Assembly: GCA_958510875.1 (NCBI GenBank)
Contig: OY294068.1
Location: 82,517,978-82,581,977 of the forward strand
Source: Endomychus coccineus
Lineage: Eukaryota; Arthropoda; Insecta; Coleoptera; Endomychidae
Length of the DNA stretch: 64,000 bases
Direction: 5' to 3'
A program made the position numbers and the translations under genes. Below are positions 10,611 to 23,400 of the stretch, piece after piece; the first letter of the stretch is position 1; each line of letters starts with the position of its first letter. Below the pieces are notes generated by a model. That model saw only the letters and a list, made by a program, of their open reading frames with translations. It had not been told where the DNA came from and made no database searches.

Positions 10611-11618
10611 ATAACACCCCTGACCCCTGAATACGGGGGTAGTTAACAGGGTAAATATTGATACACAAAATCTGAAATGTGGTAGGTATGCTTTTTCAGC
10701 TTCTTTTGAATATACAGTGAAAAGGAAATTTCCAGAAACGATATATTAAGTCTGTTTTGGAGATTATTTTGAATACAGGGTAAATATTGATACACAAAAT
10801 CTGAAATGTGGTAGGTATGCTTTCTCAGCTCGTTTTGAATATACAGTGAGAAGGAAATTTCCAGAAACGATATATTAACTTTGTTTTGGAGATTATTTTG
10901 AATACGGGGGTAGTTATCAGGGTAAATATTGATACACAAAATCTGAAATCGGATAAGTTTGTTTTCTCAGCTCGTTCTGAATATACTGTGAGGATGAAAT
11001 TTCAATATACGCCATTTTTTGTCATGTAGTGATTGTCATAGCAACTGAGAAATATGATCTTATGGTTTTATTGAAAGCACCATTATCATATTTCTATCAT
11101 TTTAGTGTGTAAACTTTCATTCATCATCATCATTATCATCATAACAATGTAGAACATTGGAATTACTATATCAATTCGGAACATTTCGGAGCAGTAACAT
11201 TTGGCAACCTTGCGCATAAATATTCCGTTTCCTGTCAGATTGACATTATATAACCTGACACTTGCTGTCACATGAACTATCAAAATTTGCCAGAGTAATC
11301 GCATAAAATAGACTGTGATTCACACCTTTACGGTAAAGCTGGCAGAAACTAAAAAAAAATATAGGAACGAAAAAATTCTTTTTTGGGCATTCAATTAGTC
11401 TATAAAAAGTCGTTAATTCTGACATATTTTTCATTCTGCTATAATCTCTGCTAAGTTTACCGACGTCATTCATCGTTATCATTATCGTCATATTAATGTG
11501 CAAAATTCTAATTACTAGGTATATCAATTCAGAATATTTCGAAGGAGTAACATATGGCAACCTTGCGCATACATATTTCGTTTCTGGCACGACCACCGTT
11601 TCTGTTTTCACTCCGGTC
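10605..11618. repeat. Right inverted end with tandem units, interrupted by a dispersed repeat
   Basis: Inverted copies of the 142-bp unit are recognisable by TCTGAAAT words at about 10671, 10800 and 10941 (spacing 129 and 141). The outer arm follows to 11233 and is repeated at 11469-11618. The segment between (~11234-11460) contains a dispersed repeat (GACACTTGCTGTCACATGAA) seen elsewhere in the window, so the arm was duplicated or invaded. Confidence 0.8.
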
Positions 11619-12099
11619 ATTCTCGTGTATCTACAACGGAATAATGCAATAATGTTGTAATAGATTGTAATTAATGTGTAGGAAATGCTCATTCTTTTTT
11701 TTATCTGGGACTAGGTGGTGCTCGTTTGCTCTAATGCTGCCCACAACACAAACCACAACCTCCCTTTCTTATGGATCTAAGATAGTAATAAATTTGGAAT
11801 AATTGTATTAATTGTGTAGAAAAAACAAAATTTCAAAACAAAAACCTTGCGTGTAATATACGAGTTATTATTGTAAAAATTACTATATGATGTATTATGA
11901 TGATTACCAACAACCTACTGCCTGTATGTACCTACTACTTAATTTTCAACTTTTACTAGAAGATTTTAATTGAGCGTTAGTTCTCGAGGAATAATTATTC
12001 AACAATGTGTTACATGTGTATTTAATAATGTGATAAGCAGTACGGAAGTGGAAGTTGGTCGAAGTCAGTGGAAGTTAGTGGAAATCACTGGAAGAGCGT

Positions 12100-12480
12100 G
12101 AAAGCTTCTGTTCACCCAAAATCCGTAAATGCGATTTACTTTCAAAAGAATTAAATGAGCAGGTGCCCGAAGAAATGTCAACAGAGGGCTCATCAGAATC
12201 AGAAAGAAAGGTTGTATATGATGATTCTACTGATGTCAAATGTTTTACCTCAGAAGAAGAAGGTGCAGTTCCAAATCAACCTGGTGTTATTAGTGTAGAA
12301 TAGCAACTGTATATGCTGTTTTCTATAATTCAATGCGGTATATAGGGCCCATTATAAATAGTTTGCCTCAGAATAATTTCGCAGTGAAATTCTTGAAAGA
12401 AAATTTAGGAACCTTTTACTAACTAAAAGAGATGAATATACAGTTAATGTAAATTTATTTATATTTCAATGTTCCCGTGA
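12100..12480 (+). pseudogene. Decayed coding fragment, family not named
   Basis: One frame gives an acidic stretch ending in PNQPGVISVE and a stop at ~12301. A second frame shortly after gives RYIGPIINSLPQNNFAVKFL and then YTVNVNLFIFQCSREHFTLD with shifts between. The pattern resembles a short module found in many repetitive insect proteins (YIG..I....VKFL), but I cannot assign it. It may be an exon of the neighbouring P-type element or a separate relic. Repeated GTGGAAGTTAGTGG-like words lie just upstream (~12050-12100). Confidence 0.3.
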
Positions 12481-13141
12481 ACATTTTACTTTAGATATGA
12501 AGAACTGATAGACTTAATATTATGAAAGGGTATAAGCACCTTAGAAAAATCTAAATAGAATTTTATGTAAAGGTGAGATAATTAAGAATAATTATGTTGT
12601 GTTTGTTATTGCACCTAAAGTGTATCTAAATTTTTGATTTTTAGTTCATACATTTTTTAATGTACCTACTGTTAAAATAAATTTTACAAAAGAGTACCTA
12701 GACTAATATAATCTCTTTAGAAGTTTGGTACAGGTCAAGACATTTGTCCACCAACAAGATAGTGCATCGTGAAATCCGTCTAAGGCAATGGACGTTCGTG
12801 GAACTTAGTTGAGGTTGTGTGATAGTTTGTAGAAGTTAGTGGACGCGGAAGTCCTTTAGGAAGTGGTGTACAAATGTATGCCTGCGGTTTGGCCCTCGAC
12901 CACACCTACTTAAATTTCTAATAAGACTATAAGAGTCATCAACTAATAAATCTGAGGAAACCAAATTCAACTTACATATTCACATTCCAATTATTTTTCA
13001 GCAATATATGAGCAATAAGTAATAACGGGCATTCAATGTCCAATTTCTTCAGTCATGTGAAGTAATTTTAAATTCTGGAGAAAAATCGTCATTATTACGA
13101 AAATTCTAGACTGTCGCAATTATCACAAAATGAATCTGCAT
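12481..13141. other. Gene-free stretch
   Basis: AT-rich. It contains GTGGAACTTAG/GTAGAAGTTAGTGG words near 12790-12845 that echo those at ~12050-12100. No coding frame is supported. Confidence 0.35.
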
Positions 13142-15364
13142 TTATAATTCCAAATTTATAATTCCAAATGTAATTGATTTTAATGTTAATAGAGACTGAA
13201 TTTTTAATCTTTTATCAAATTCATACAACTGGCAAAATGAGATATGATATTGCCCACTTGCAAGTTGACGTTATTTTCCTCGTTATTTTCCAAAGCTGTC
13301 TTCTAATGGATCTGTTTGAAATTTTCCTAACAATATGTAATTTAAATTAAGCTCATTGAAACAATACGAAATTATTTCTAAAATTCCGTGAAGTGTGTGC
13401 GACCATGCAGCATATGTCGGTATTGTTAATTTATTTAAAGCTGAATTGGACTTCCACGTATCTAACCAATTTAATAAATTTCTTAAAAACTGGATTTTCA
13501 AATCATTCTCTAAGATACCTTTTACAATAGGTTCCTGGAAAATGTCCCTTAATCGTTGTCCTTTGAGGGGTGTTTTTACATTCATTATTTTCCACCAAGT
13601 TAATATAATTTTTATAAACTGCGCTGTGGATTTAGAATGCTCTATATTTGTACCAAATTGAAGTAGAGCCTGTATAACATATTCATTGAATACCTTAAGG
13701 GCCAATGTAACATTCTGACGTTCCAAATTTGTAGGATAGAGTACTTTCAAATTCAAAGAATATCCAAATTTTAACAATTTATCATGTTCTAGTTCATGCA
13801 TTTTTTTTAAAGCATAAAATGAGGCAATGTTCTCGTCTCCCGAATCAAAGTTGGGATACTGCATAATTTGATTGGGTTTTGAATTTTGCCAATTATTCCT
13901 TATACATTTGAGAATATGAACCGAATTGAATAGATAAAATAATGGTCTTGAATTATCAACTGGATGAGGATACACGATACTTAACTTGTTATGATTAGAA
14001 AATTTGTTCATGGCTTTGATGTTGAGTGCATTATTGTCACTTACACTACAGAATATTTTGTATCCAATTTGTTCTAATTTCAAAATAATTGACTTTATAA
14101 ACATAAACAATAATTCGTAACTTATGTTTGATACAGGACAAATATGAACAACTTCTTTGAATTTTGAATTAACACTAACAATCGTAAACACAAATGCTGT
14201 TGTAAGTAACGTGTTATTGAAAGCGGTATCAACAATATTTTCGGCTTTATGATCCAAAAATGGCTTAATATTGATCTCTTCAAATAAAAGTATCATGTTA
14301 TTTTCATTTTTATTTACAAATTTGAATTGATTTTGGGCGTATGTAAGGAACATTTGTCTTTCTTCAACTACCGGATCGCTTAAGTATGAATTACAAACTG
14401 TCTCTATAGTTGTTGGATGAGGCAAAATTAAAACATTTGAACTTCTCAAAAACGTATATGCGTGTGGACTAATTGAATATAACAGTGAGGATAAAATCAT
14501 AGTATTTGCAGAATATCTATACCTTTCCTTGCAAGTCATCTGCAGTGTAATTTGTTCAGACAGAAAATGCAATTTTAAATTTTCATCACTTGAATCAGAC
14601 GCAAAAGTATTTAAAATATCAGACACATGGTTTAAAATTAATTTCTGTTTATCAGAGTCATCACTACCTTTGATAATATTCATATCGTTTAAAACTTCCA
14701 AAACATTTTTGATTTCATTCAAATTGTTTGTACTTAGTGGTGTTTTATTTTCATTTACTACAAGAGAAATTTCACGACCAAATAAAAATGTTTCTACTAG
14801 CAAATTCGAATTTAATGTAAAAGCGTAAGTTATTGTTGGACCAGGATTATTTATTAATCTGAAAAATGTCACTTTATCTGTTTCAATTATTTTAAACCAT
14901 CCCGGTGGCAGAGTTATTTGCTTTTCCATAAATTCATCCAAATTTGCGAAATACATAGAGCTTTGTTGCGTACTATGTTCAATGGCTACCTCCAAATTCT
15001 TTTGTTGTGATCGAAGCAGTTTTTTATCGCGGGTTTGACGTCTCAATTTAGATTTAGAAAAATATTCCGGACAATTTGGAAAATTACAGGGGACAGCAGT
15101 TGGCTTAAGGCGAGGTTTATCTAAATTTACACTTACTACGGTACCAGTACGAGAATCTTGTTCTGTTATCGTTGTTATCAGATCAGCTTCCGAAAAGTGT
15201 AATATACAAATTCTTGAGTATATAGAAGGTTTGAAACCTTTCACAGGAACAGCCGATATCCATTGTTTCCGTAGTTCATTATCTTTAGGAAAACTAAACA
15301 TTTGAACTTTTGGTCCATTGTTGTAATTTCCCTTGCATCCAGGAGCACAACATTTATTCGGCAT
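13142..15364 (-). pseudogene. P-element-superfamily transposase (THAP domain), two in-frame stops near the C terminus
   Basis: DNA transposase of the P/THAP9 type. The start chosen is MPNKCCAPGCK at 15364, typical of THAP proteins. The THAP zinc finger (C2CH) is seen as CCAPGC and RICILHF, closed by the AVP box (KPTAVPCNF). The catalytic region has ILLFEEINIKPF, SVSDNNALNIKAM and the hallmark VHILKCIRNNW, followed by TDPLEDSFGK. Acidic residues expected at the first and third of these blocks are Glu and Asn here, so activity is doubtful. The frame is open for ~693 codons to TAA at 13283-13285. A second TAA lies 12 bases on (13271-13273), and family-like coding (RQLASGQYHISFCQLYEFD) then continues in the same frame to 13142. 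The nearly complete length shows limited decay. Terminal repeats were not found. Confidence 0.88.
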
Positions 15365-15376
15365 ATTAATTAACAA

Positions 15377-15756
15377 AGTCTGTAAATTATACGTACTACA
15401 AAAAACGCGGGAAGAACCAACAAACTTTCACTTATCAAGCCATTTTGCATTGCATGTCATTCAGTCATATAACACTCTGATACACGCTTATTTGAGATAA
15501 AAACACGTTTCAATCACACAAGGACACCTAAGAAATAGGTGCAACATATAATTTTTCACAAGAAACAAGTAAAACTGTTATATTCTAATATGTATCACTA
15601 GCCAGTAGCCACATTCAATATTCAATACTGGCCATGTGCCAATAACATTAAACACTAAACTCTTAACCTGTACTGTCGTAAAAACTTAAACTACCTCTAC
15701 TCCAGGCCTTTTGTTGATGATGTCAGACATGAACATGCGTCATGCGCTATGTTGTA
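15377..15756. other. 5' flank of the P-type transposase
   Basis: No coding frame. It probably holds the untranslated leader and terminus of the P-type element, but no inverted repeat partner was identified. Confidence 0.3.
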
Positions 15757-16085
15757 GCCAGAGATTTATAAATAAGGTAAGCGTCCCGTGAGCAGGAATC
15801 AGTTCTCTGAAAGACAGAAGATAATAATTCTCCCGTCTTCTCTATCGCTCTATCACTAATGGGACCATAACAGGGGCAGCTGCTGGTTTCGCCTGCTGCC
15901 TAATGTCAGAGATGCTGATATCTGATTTATATAGCTGATCAAGCGCGCGCACTTACGGTTCTCATGGCCCCCATTCATTAGAAGAACGACAGAGTGCACG
16001 GGGGTATTATTATCATCTGCTCTTCAGAGAACTGATTCAAATCCACTCTCGGGACGTATACTCTATTTATATATCTCTATGATTG
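15757..16085. mobile_element. Short MITE with inverted ends
   Basis: The block near 15779-15835 (CGTCCCGTGAGCAG, GAATCAGTTCTCTGAA, AGATAATAAT) is repeated in reverse complement near 16005-16060, and the outer parts (AGAGATTTATAAATA against AGAGATATATAAATA) also pair. There is no coding. It lies ~500 bp upstream of the candidate first exon of EFR3. Confidence 0.7.
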
Positions 16086-16572
16086 CAACCTTTGAGAGTT
16101 GTTTGGTAGGTTACGGCTGCGCATACTCCATACTAGTTGAATGGAAAATGTAGATTAGTAAACAGAGTAAACACCAACTCAATGCTTCACTTTAAGGAAA
16201 GTGGCAAGAGGACATATAAATCCGCGAATCTTCATAAGTCGGACACATCTTACATTTCTTTCGGTGGTTGTTTGTAGAAATATGGATTATTCAAAAAAAC
16301 TACATCACTTTATAACAGAAAGAACTTTGAAATGCGGAAATGATCGTTCAGTGAATGCCTCTTTTCAACCAAACTAATTCCATATCGTAATTGATTTAAG
16401 GTATTGTGGTGGGTACTACTAACCTATTTAATTACATAGTGTGAAAAGTTAATCTTCGAACTCAACGTCATTCAGTTTTTATATGAAAATAACTTTCGTA
16501 CACTTCCTTGAAATCAAGCAATGGAATGATTATGTATGATTGATTACTACTAAAACAACTTATTGATCGAAA

Positions 16573-16657
16573 ATGTCAATTATTCAATGTTGTTTTAACA
16601 CATCAGAGGTTTTGGACGTCATTGATAGTTTTGCGCAAAAATGCAGCGACACAGGAT
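16573..16657 (+). CDS. EFR3: Candidate upstream coding exon of EFR3
   Basis: An ATG at 16573 opens a frame that ends at a strong donor (GTAAGT at 16658) in phase 1. The acceptor at 17259-17260 leaves exon 2 needing exactly one base, so joining gives a Cys codon and a run CCCGCC before SAFRPRYK. The phase fit supports it. The 28 added residues are not part of the family's conserved N terminus, which normally starts a few residues before the Cys cluster, so this could equally be a leader exon with translation starting elsewhere. Transcript data would decide. Confidence 0.35.
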
Positions 16658-17260
16658 GTAAGTAAACTTATTCATATTCTACATCAGTAGTTACTTGATC
16701 AATAATTTGCATTAATTTGAATATTGGCGCTTTAGTCTGTTTCATTCAATAGTCTGTTATTTTTATTTGATTTGACAGAAGTGACAGAACACTCGAAAAT
16801 AAGTAATCGTCATCGTCAATAAAATGTACAATGTTTGAATCTTGAATCCAAATATATAAGATATTACAACTATAGGAGTGAAGTTACTGTTCTTTTGCGT
16901 TTCACATTATTGATTAAATTTAAGTCTTACGAATAGGGTTAATATTGCTCTATATCTACCTGTTGTTATCGAATTTAGATAAAGTTTAGGCCTGCGTTCT
17001 TTATTTAAATTATATGGTATGAGGTGTGGTATTGATAAACTGTGGGATGTCAGTCTTTTATCATGAGTTATTGTTATATCAAAAGTGAGGGTGATGTTAA
17101 TAGTACCTACATACTATATACTTGAACACTAAATATCGGCGACCCTCAATATAACGTGTATAACTGGTCTATTAGAATTCGAAACACAATGTGTAACGGT
17201 AATCTTGAATTGTATGTGAAGAGTTTCGTGATTGTTTTCTAATACTGATTATGTTTATAG
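16658..17260. other. Intron 1 / 5' region of EFR3
   Basis: 603 bp with no coding frame. If the upstream exon is not used, this would be promoter and 5' UTR. It contains no recognisable repeat. Confidence 0.3.
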
Positions 17261-17465
17261 GCTGTTGTGGTTGCTGTAGTGCCTTCAGACCCAGGTACAA
17301 AAGATTAGTTGACAATATATTTCCAGTGTACCCACAAGATGGATTGGTTAAATCGAATATGGAGAAACTTACATTCTATTCGCTAAGTTCTCCTGAGAAA
17401 TTAGACAGAATTGGTGAATATCTATATCAGAAAGCAGCACGGGATATTTATCGAAAACGCTATGG
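17261..17465 (+). CDS. EFR3: EFR3 exon 2 (N-terminal Cys cluster)
   Basis: Acceptor AG at 17259-17260, donor GTATGT at 17466. It encodes the palmitoylated N terminus and the first helices, ending RKRYG with the Gly codon split 2+1. An ATG at 17251 just before the acceptor keeps the frame open and would give MFIGCCGCC if the exon were first; this is a possible alternative start. Confidence 0.93.
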
Positions 17466-20400
17466 GTATGTACATTCTTAACTTCTCAGTTATTATTGTT
17501 AATATCAGTTGTTGACATAATTGATATAATGACATTGAATTTCTATGTATTTCTACAAGGTACTTAATTATAGTGCAAGGTATATGTTGATTATTAAATC
17601 AGCTGGAGTGACCTCTCAAAGTTCATAGTACAATTATTATACTTAGAAATAGCCAATGAAAATACCACATAGACATACTAAGCTTTTCTCTTGGGAAAGT
17701 CTAAAAATTGCCACATAATCAAGCAATGCTTCTTTTCATACATTTTTCAAAGTTTCAGAGATCTTTGTCCCAATAGTTCATCAAATCTGAACTTCAGGAT
17801 CCAATTTATAATTTACATCATTTTATCAACAATTGAATCGTTAACAGAATTATGTTAATCTGAGAGCCATGTTTGCATATTCAGTCAGTCATGGTCTGTT
17901 AAATCTATTTAAAATGGATATATAAGTTTGAAAATTGGTTATTCAATATCCCACTTCCATTGTGTTACTAAATATACATGAATTAATTTGAAATCTTTGG
18001 TTTGAATATGTAAAATGCTTCGGCTATCTAAATTAGGAAAAGTATGACCTGTTTTTGAAAAACAACTACCAAAGGTTGAGTGTTTTGTTGTCTGAAAGAA
18101 CAAAAATATATTTGTTACCTAAGTTTAAATACAACAACTTCTATCTATATAAAAGTATAGTATAGTATAGTAAATATAGTCTGGGCAAATTAACTTATAA
18201 CCTCCAGCTTCACTATATTTTTTGGTTTTGTCTTTAGCATTATATATAAGATGTCAAGAGTTTATTTTGCGGTTTGAAACTGATTTTAAAATTATGGCGT
18301 TATAAAATGTTAGTAATAGAAATGGTTTTCGTTGATATATCTTTGTGTTTTAAATAGGGTAAATATTGTAATAAGTTAAATGTTGTTGTTTGCGTTTAAT
18401 TAATTTTGTTATTTGATCTACCGAAAAAGTACTATTGATAGCTATTCGTTTTATTGTGTCAAATTCAATACTGAGGTGTTCTTTTGACAATGGTATAGGA
18501 AGTACTCTATGAATCATTGAGGGATATGCTGCTAATTTATTGCTACGATGAATTAGGAATAGTGGTGTCTGAAATGTGGGTTTTCTGTAAATGTTGAAGT
18601 TTATTCAATTTTGTTTAGATGCTAGTGTTAAGTCTAAAATGTTGATTGTCCCATCTTTTTCTGTTTATAACGTAAATATAATTTTTGGATGAAGATGGTT
18701 GATAAATGAATGAAAGGAATTTAATTGCCTGGATGTGCCTTTGAAGAATGCAAGAACATCATCTACAAATCTATACCAAAATCGTTAGTGTTTTTTGCTA
18801 ATGCACAGTTCGTAATTTTGTCCTAGATCAAACATGAGAATGTCTACTAACAGTGGACTAAATGGGTTACTCATAGCTCGACCTGAATTCTGTACATAAA
18901 ACTTATTATTAAACTGACAATAGGTTTGACTTTAAGCATGGGTCAAACTGAAGTTTTATATCTTTATGAAATGAGACTTACATTCTATAGTTGGAATATT
19001 TGAAAACATGTTGGAAAAATCAAAAGAAACTAGAAACCCACTAGTTGGTATGTGGTTGTTTTCAACTAGTTCAGACAATTCGAGTCAGTTTTTTACGGTA
19101 AATTTAGCCTTAAAATTAGTGAATTTTTTGAATTTCTAATTTAATTTCACTGTAAGGTTGCGTGTTGGACTATTAATGCAAGCATTATCTTTATGATTTT
19201 TAATAAGTCCGTAAACTATAAATAAGAAATAATCACCCATATCCGCTAAAAATACTGTTAAAGTACTGAGGACCTTTTGGCTACCAAGTAACCATCATCA
19301 GAGTAGTTTACTTTAATTTTAATGATGACTACTTGGTAGCGGAATGGTTCTCAGTACTTTAACAGTATTTTTAGTGGATAAGGGTGATTATTTCTTATTT
19401 AAAGTGTATCCACATTGTGAACTCATAAATAGTTTATTAAGTTCATAAAGCTTAGGAGAGCATGGATTACTATTAAGTTTATATTTTTTGAAACCACTGT
19501 CAAATAGAGCTTGACTATTTTGTAAGAATTGTTTTGTTTTTAATTGAACAAGGTAGGTTATTTGGATATTTATGTATTTCGCTTGATTCAGATTGAATAA
19601 ATACTGACATTTCATTCTCATAATATTGTTTAGGGATGATTATTATTGCATTTGATTGAAATGTCTTTGTGAGGGTAGAATTGTTTACTTTTAATTTCTA
19701 ATTAATAGATTTGACTTAGATGTATCTGTATTACAATATTGTTTTTTATTGTTAGACAATGAGAGTGATTTACCTATTTCTAATTCTGTTAATTTAGAGT
19801 TTTTCACGTCAATATTCTTTAAAGCTAATTCTTCTTCAGCAATACTAGTTTCTAGGAAAACGTTTTTTACAATCAGGTCATACTTCTCCTTATTTAAATT
19901 ATTTCACATAATAAAATTAAATACATTAGAATCGATAGACATTTATAAAGGTGTCAAAAACTAATAATATCCTAAAAGATAGACCTATACCAAACTGTAC
20001 TTTTCCTTTGTCTGAAGCACTCTAGAATAATTCCTAGAATATAAAAAAAATTATTATCCTAATGCAGAAATTATTTCTTAATTTACACTGTATTTTCCCG
20101 GGATCTACGTGTTTTGTAATCTGCGATGATCCCTTACTCCTAATTGTAATCTCATTAATCCTATTTTACTTTAGTTCCTATTTATACTTGAACTTCATAC
20201 TTTTGTATTTGTTTGATAACGACACTGCGGTATTGAAACTATAGTAACGTTTTCATGTTATTATTAAACGTGGTATAAAAACAAAGAAATTGTTCTTTAA
20301 TTTACGGGTCAATTGTATCTGGTGGTAGGAACAGAAAATAAATTTAAATAACCCAACAAGTACTTGCAAAATTACGATAATTACAGCAACTGTAAATTGA

Positions 20401-23400
20401 TATTCAATCAAACAAATATCAAATCAATAAGTTGTCACGTTGACAGCAAAAGCGTCTCTGATGTTTTTGTTAAAATGTCATCGGGCGCATTATAGAGAAA
20501 TTTTGAATTCCATTCAAACCTTATGTTTGTATATTAGAGATAAGTAAACGATTGTGAATAAAATATTACACATATTTAGGTGTGAAGTTTCATTACTGTC
20601 TCGAGATAGTGTCGACAGTAATGAAACACTTTCCACCTTGGTTTGTAATATACTATTACAAATCTATGTTTTATATGAGTTATATGTGTTCTTCGGAATT
20701 ATTCACAACGTAATATAACCTCGTTTTATACTGACACTTGCTGTCACATAAACTATCAAAATTTGCCACAGTTTAAATAAAATAGAATGTGACGTCACTT
20801 GAATCTTGATATGAGAATTTCTGACAGTCAGCAGGTTGAATATATGCGTGTGATATATATATAGGAAAACATGCTTGTCTATTACTATAATTCCATTTGA
20901 TAATTTCAAGATGGACGTCAAAAATACCACTCGTAAAAACAATACAGTTTCTATTTTCACCACTTTAGAGCTATTTCAAAAATGTGAATTCTTTATTTGC
21001 TCGAAAATCCGGGCACATTTTTTTTGTCCGGTTACAATACTTCCCTTATATTACGTATAGTGAGGGAAGTAAAACACGTGATGAAATGTGTAAATAATTG
21101 GTTGTTTTTGAGTGAAGAATCATAATATCGATATAAAAATGTTATTGAAATGAAATAGTTGAAGAAATCAAAATCATAATTATTGATAATACATCCTACT
21201 TTGGAACATTTGTCTTGATACAATAAATTACATTTGTAGTCCAGGTATTTAAGGAACTTTTTTGTCCGAATTCCCGCGAGGTCTAATTTTGGTCTATTCT
21301 TATGTATTTTGACACGCTGAACACGATGATGCAGTTTAAATTTGGATTAACCGTATGCTCGAAAAACTATGACCATTTTTTGGACGCAAAAATGGCCAAT
21401 TTTCTTTTTTCGCGTTTTGAGACAAAACTATGGGTTGTATGGAAAAATGTTTGAACAAATCAATACGCAATTTTTGGCTCTGGTCCAAAGTCGATTCGAG
21501 GTCGTGGGCCCAAGATAGTGTGTTTTTAACACATTAAAAAATGAGGGATATGCCAAAGGGTTTTTGATTTTTCATATTCTGTTTTGGTGGAAATATAGTA
21601 TTTTTATTTCTCTTCTTTCGTTTTCTGGTATTTTGACCTACCTAATTTTTTGCGCCAAAATCGGCCATTTTGAAAAACCGTATTTTACGAATTTCAGACG
21701 AAATACCTACGTTATCGGTCTAAACCAAAGTTGATTCGAAAGATTCTATTATTTTGCACCTAATATTCAAAATTCAAGCATTTTGGTTCAAAGACATCAG
21801 TTTGGCGCCATTTTGAAAATTTTGGACCACCAAAAAATTCAAATTTTTCGAGGTTAGAAATTTTTCATGAAATCCAAATTCTACGTTCTATTAGAGATTT
21901 TCATAAAGAGTATTTTAAGTCCAAGCAGATCGATTTGGGTCGAGTAGAAATGAAGCAGAATATGAAAAAAACAAAAACTCTTTGACGTATACTCTATTTC
22001 TCAATGTGCTGAAAAACACACTAAATGGGCCCTATCTTGGGCCGATGACCTGAAATCGACTTCGGACCAGAGCCATTATTTTGTATAACAACTTTTGTTC
22101 CAATATTTTCCCATACAACCCATAGTTTTGTCTCAAAACGCAAAAAATCGAAAAATGGCCATTTTAGGTTCCAAAAAATGGTCATAGTTTTTCGAGCAAA
22201 GGGTTAATCCAAATTTAAACTACATCATCGTGTCCAGCGTGTCAAAATACATAAAAATAGACAAAACTTAGACCTCGCGGAAATTTTCCTCCTTAAATGC
22301 CTGGACTACTATGTTCAGAACTGAACATATAATTTTTTTATAGAAAGATTAATGCGTTCTGGCATATTTTTACTTCCCTCAATATACATAGTATATAAGT
22401 GTAAGGGATGTATTGTAATTCGCCCAACAAAAATTCCGTATTTTCCCGGAAATATCCGTTTTGAGCATTTCTGAATCGATCTAGAATATTTCCGATATGA
22501 TGTATGTGCGTAACCCACTGTGGAGACGTTTGTGCCGTTCATTTTCTTATGAATTTGAAATAGATAGAGCGATAGATCGCTTTAAATAAGTGAAAATAGG
22601 AACTGTATTGATTTTGGTAGCCCCGTTTGGTGTGGTATTTTTTAAATCCATCTTCAGTTTTTTAAATCGAATTTTAATATAGTATTTTATTGAACCATAA
22701 TGTCAACCGTGTTGTTCTAGTTTAAATATAGACACGCATATGTTTTACCACACCAGAAGTGCCCGAAACTCTCATTTCAAGAATCAGGTGACGTCATCGA
22801 AGTGTAAAGATGCAGTCCATTTTCTGTGTTCATACTGTGGGGAAAATAATTAATGAGGTTCGTTAGTGTTAGCGGGGGGGAAATAAATATCCCGGCTGTA
22901 GATGTAAAAATAATAATCGTATAGTTGTCGTCGACTTTTCGTGTTTTTAAAAGTTAATTACAATTAGTAGAATTTATAAATTAAAAATTCTAAGCTATTT
23001 TTTCATAGAAATAATTAGTAGGACTCGCTCAAATTTTCACAGAATATTATTGTAATAATGTTATTCCATTAAAAAAAAAGCATTTCTATTTAGCCTTTTT
23101 TTTAATTTGAAAATTTAACCACGTCTCCATAAGCTTTCATGTTAAAATGTTGTTTTTTTGACTTGATATATTTAAAAAAACGGTGTAGTGAAACCCTCCA
23201 AAATATTAGACATATTCTTACATTGTTATTCTCAACGGGAAGTAAAAATTCCAAAAAATGTTATCATAAAAACTGTCTCTACCAAACCGCATTAAACTTT
23301 CAGAATGAATGAAAGTTAAAATAGTGTCAAACAATAAGAATAATTCACTATTGATTTTTAGGGTTCCTTTAAGAAATGCTGCATCAACGAAAAAATAGAT

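Larger units (their letters stand above)
6321..11618 (-). mobile_element. Foldback-like element carrying YqaJ nuclease, Ulp1 protease and PHD-like coding
   Basis: Long inverted ends (6321-7034 against 10605-11618) enclose a minus-strand coding region. In coding direction it reads: a short conserved block (ARYSNANVENWFSVVKNNIL), a YqaJ-type nuclease split by an insertion (9424-9954), a Ulp1-type cysteine protease, and a Cys/His cluster like a PHD finger. Each end has an outer unique part and an inner array of ~142-bp tandem repeats, as in foldback and long-TIR Mutator-like elements. I cannot name the superfamily: no DDE transposase is recognised, and its target duplication is not clear. The whole unit and its limits are inferred from the symmetry of the ends. 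Confidence 0.65.

Noticed and set aside
10643..10939. 98-codon minus-strand frame with repeated IYPDNYPRIQNN-type units
   Set aside because: It is simply the translation of the 142-bp tandem repeats of the inverted end; no reason to think it is expressed.
11246..11692. 148-codon minus-strand frame
   Set aside because: Crosses the terminal repeat and a dispersed repeat; the sequence is explained by those repeats and shows no protein family.
19749..19964. 71-codon + strand frame in intron 2
   Set aside because: No conserved pattern; lies antisense to the upstream part of the Penelope relic.
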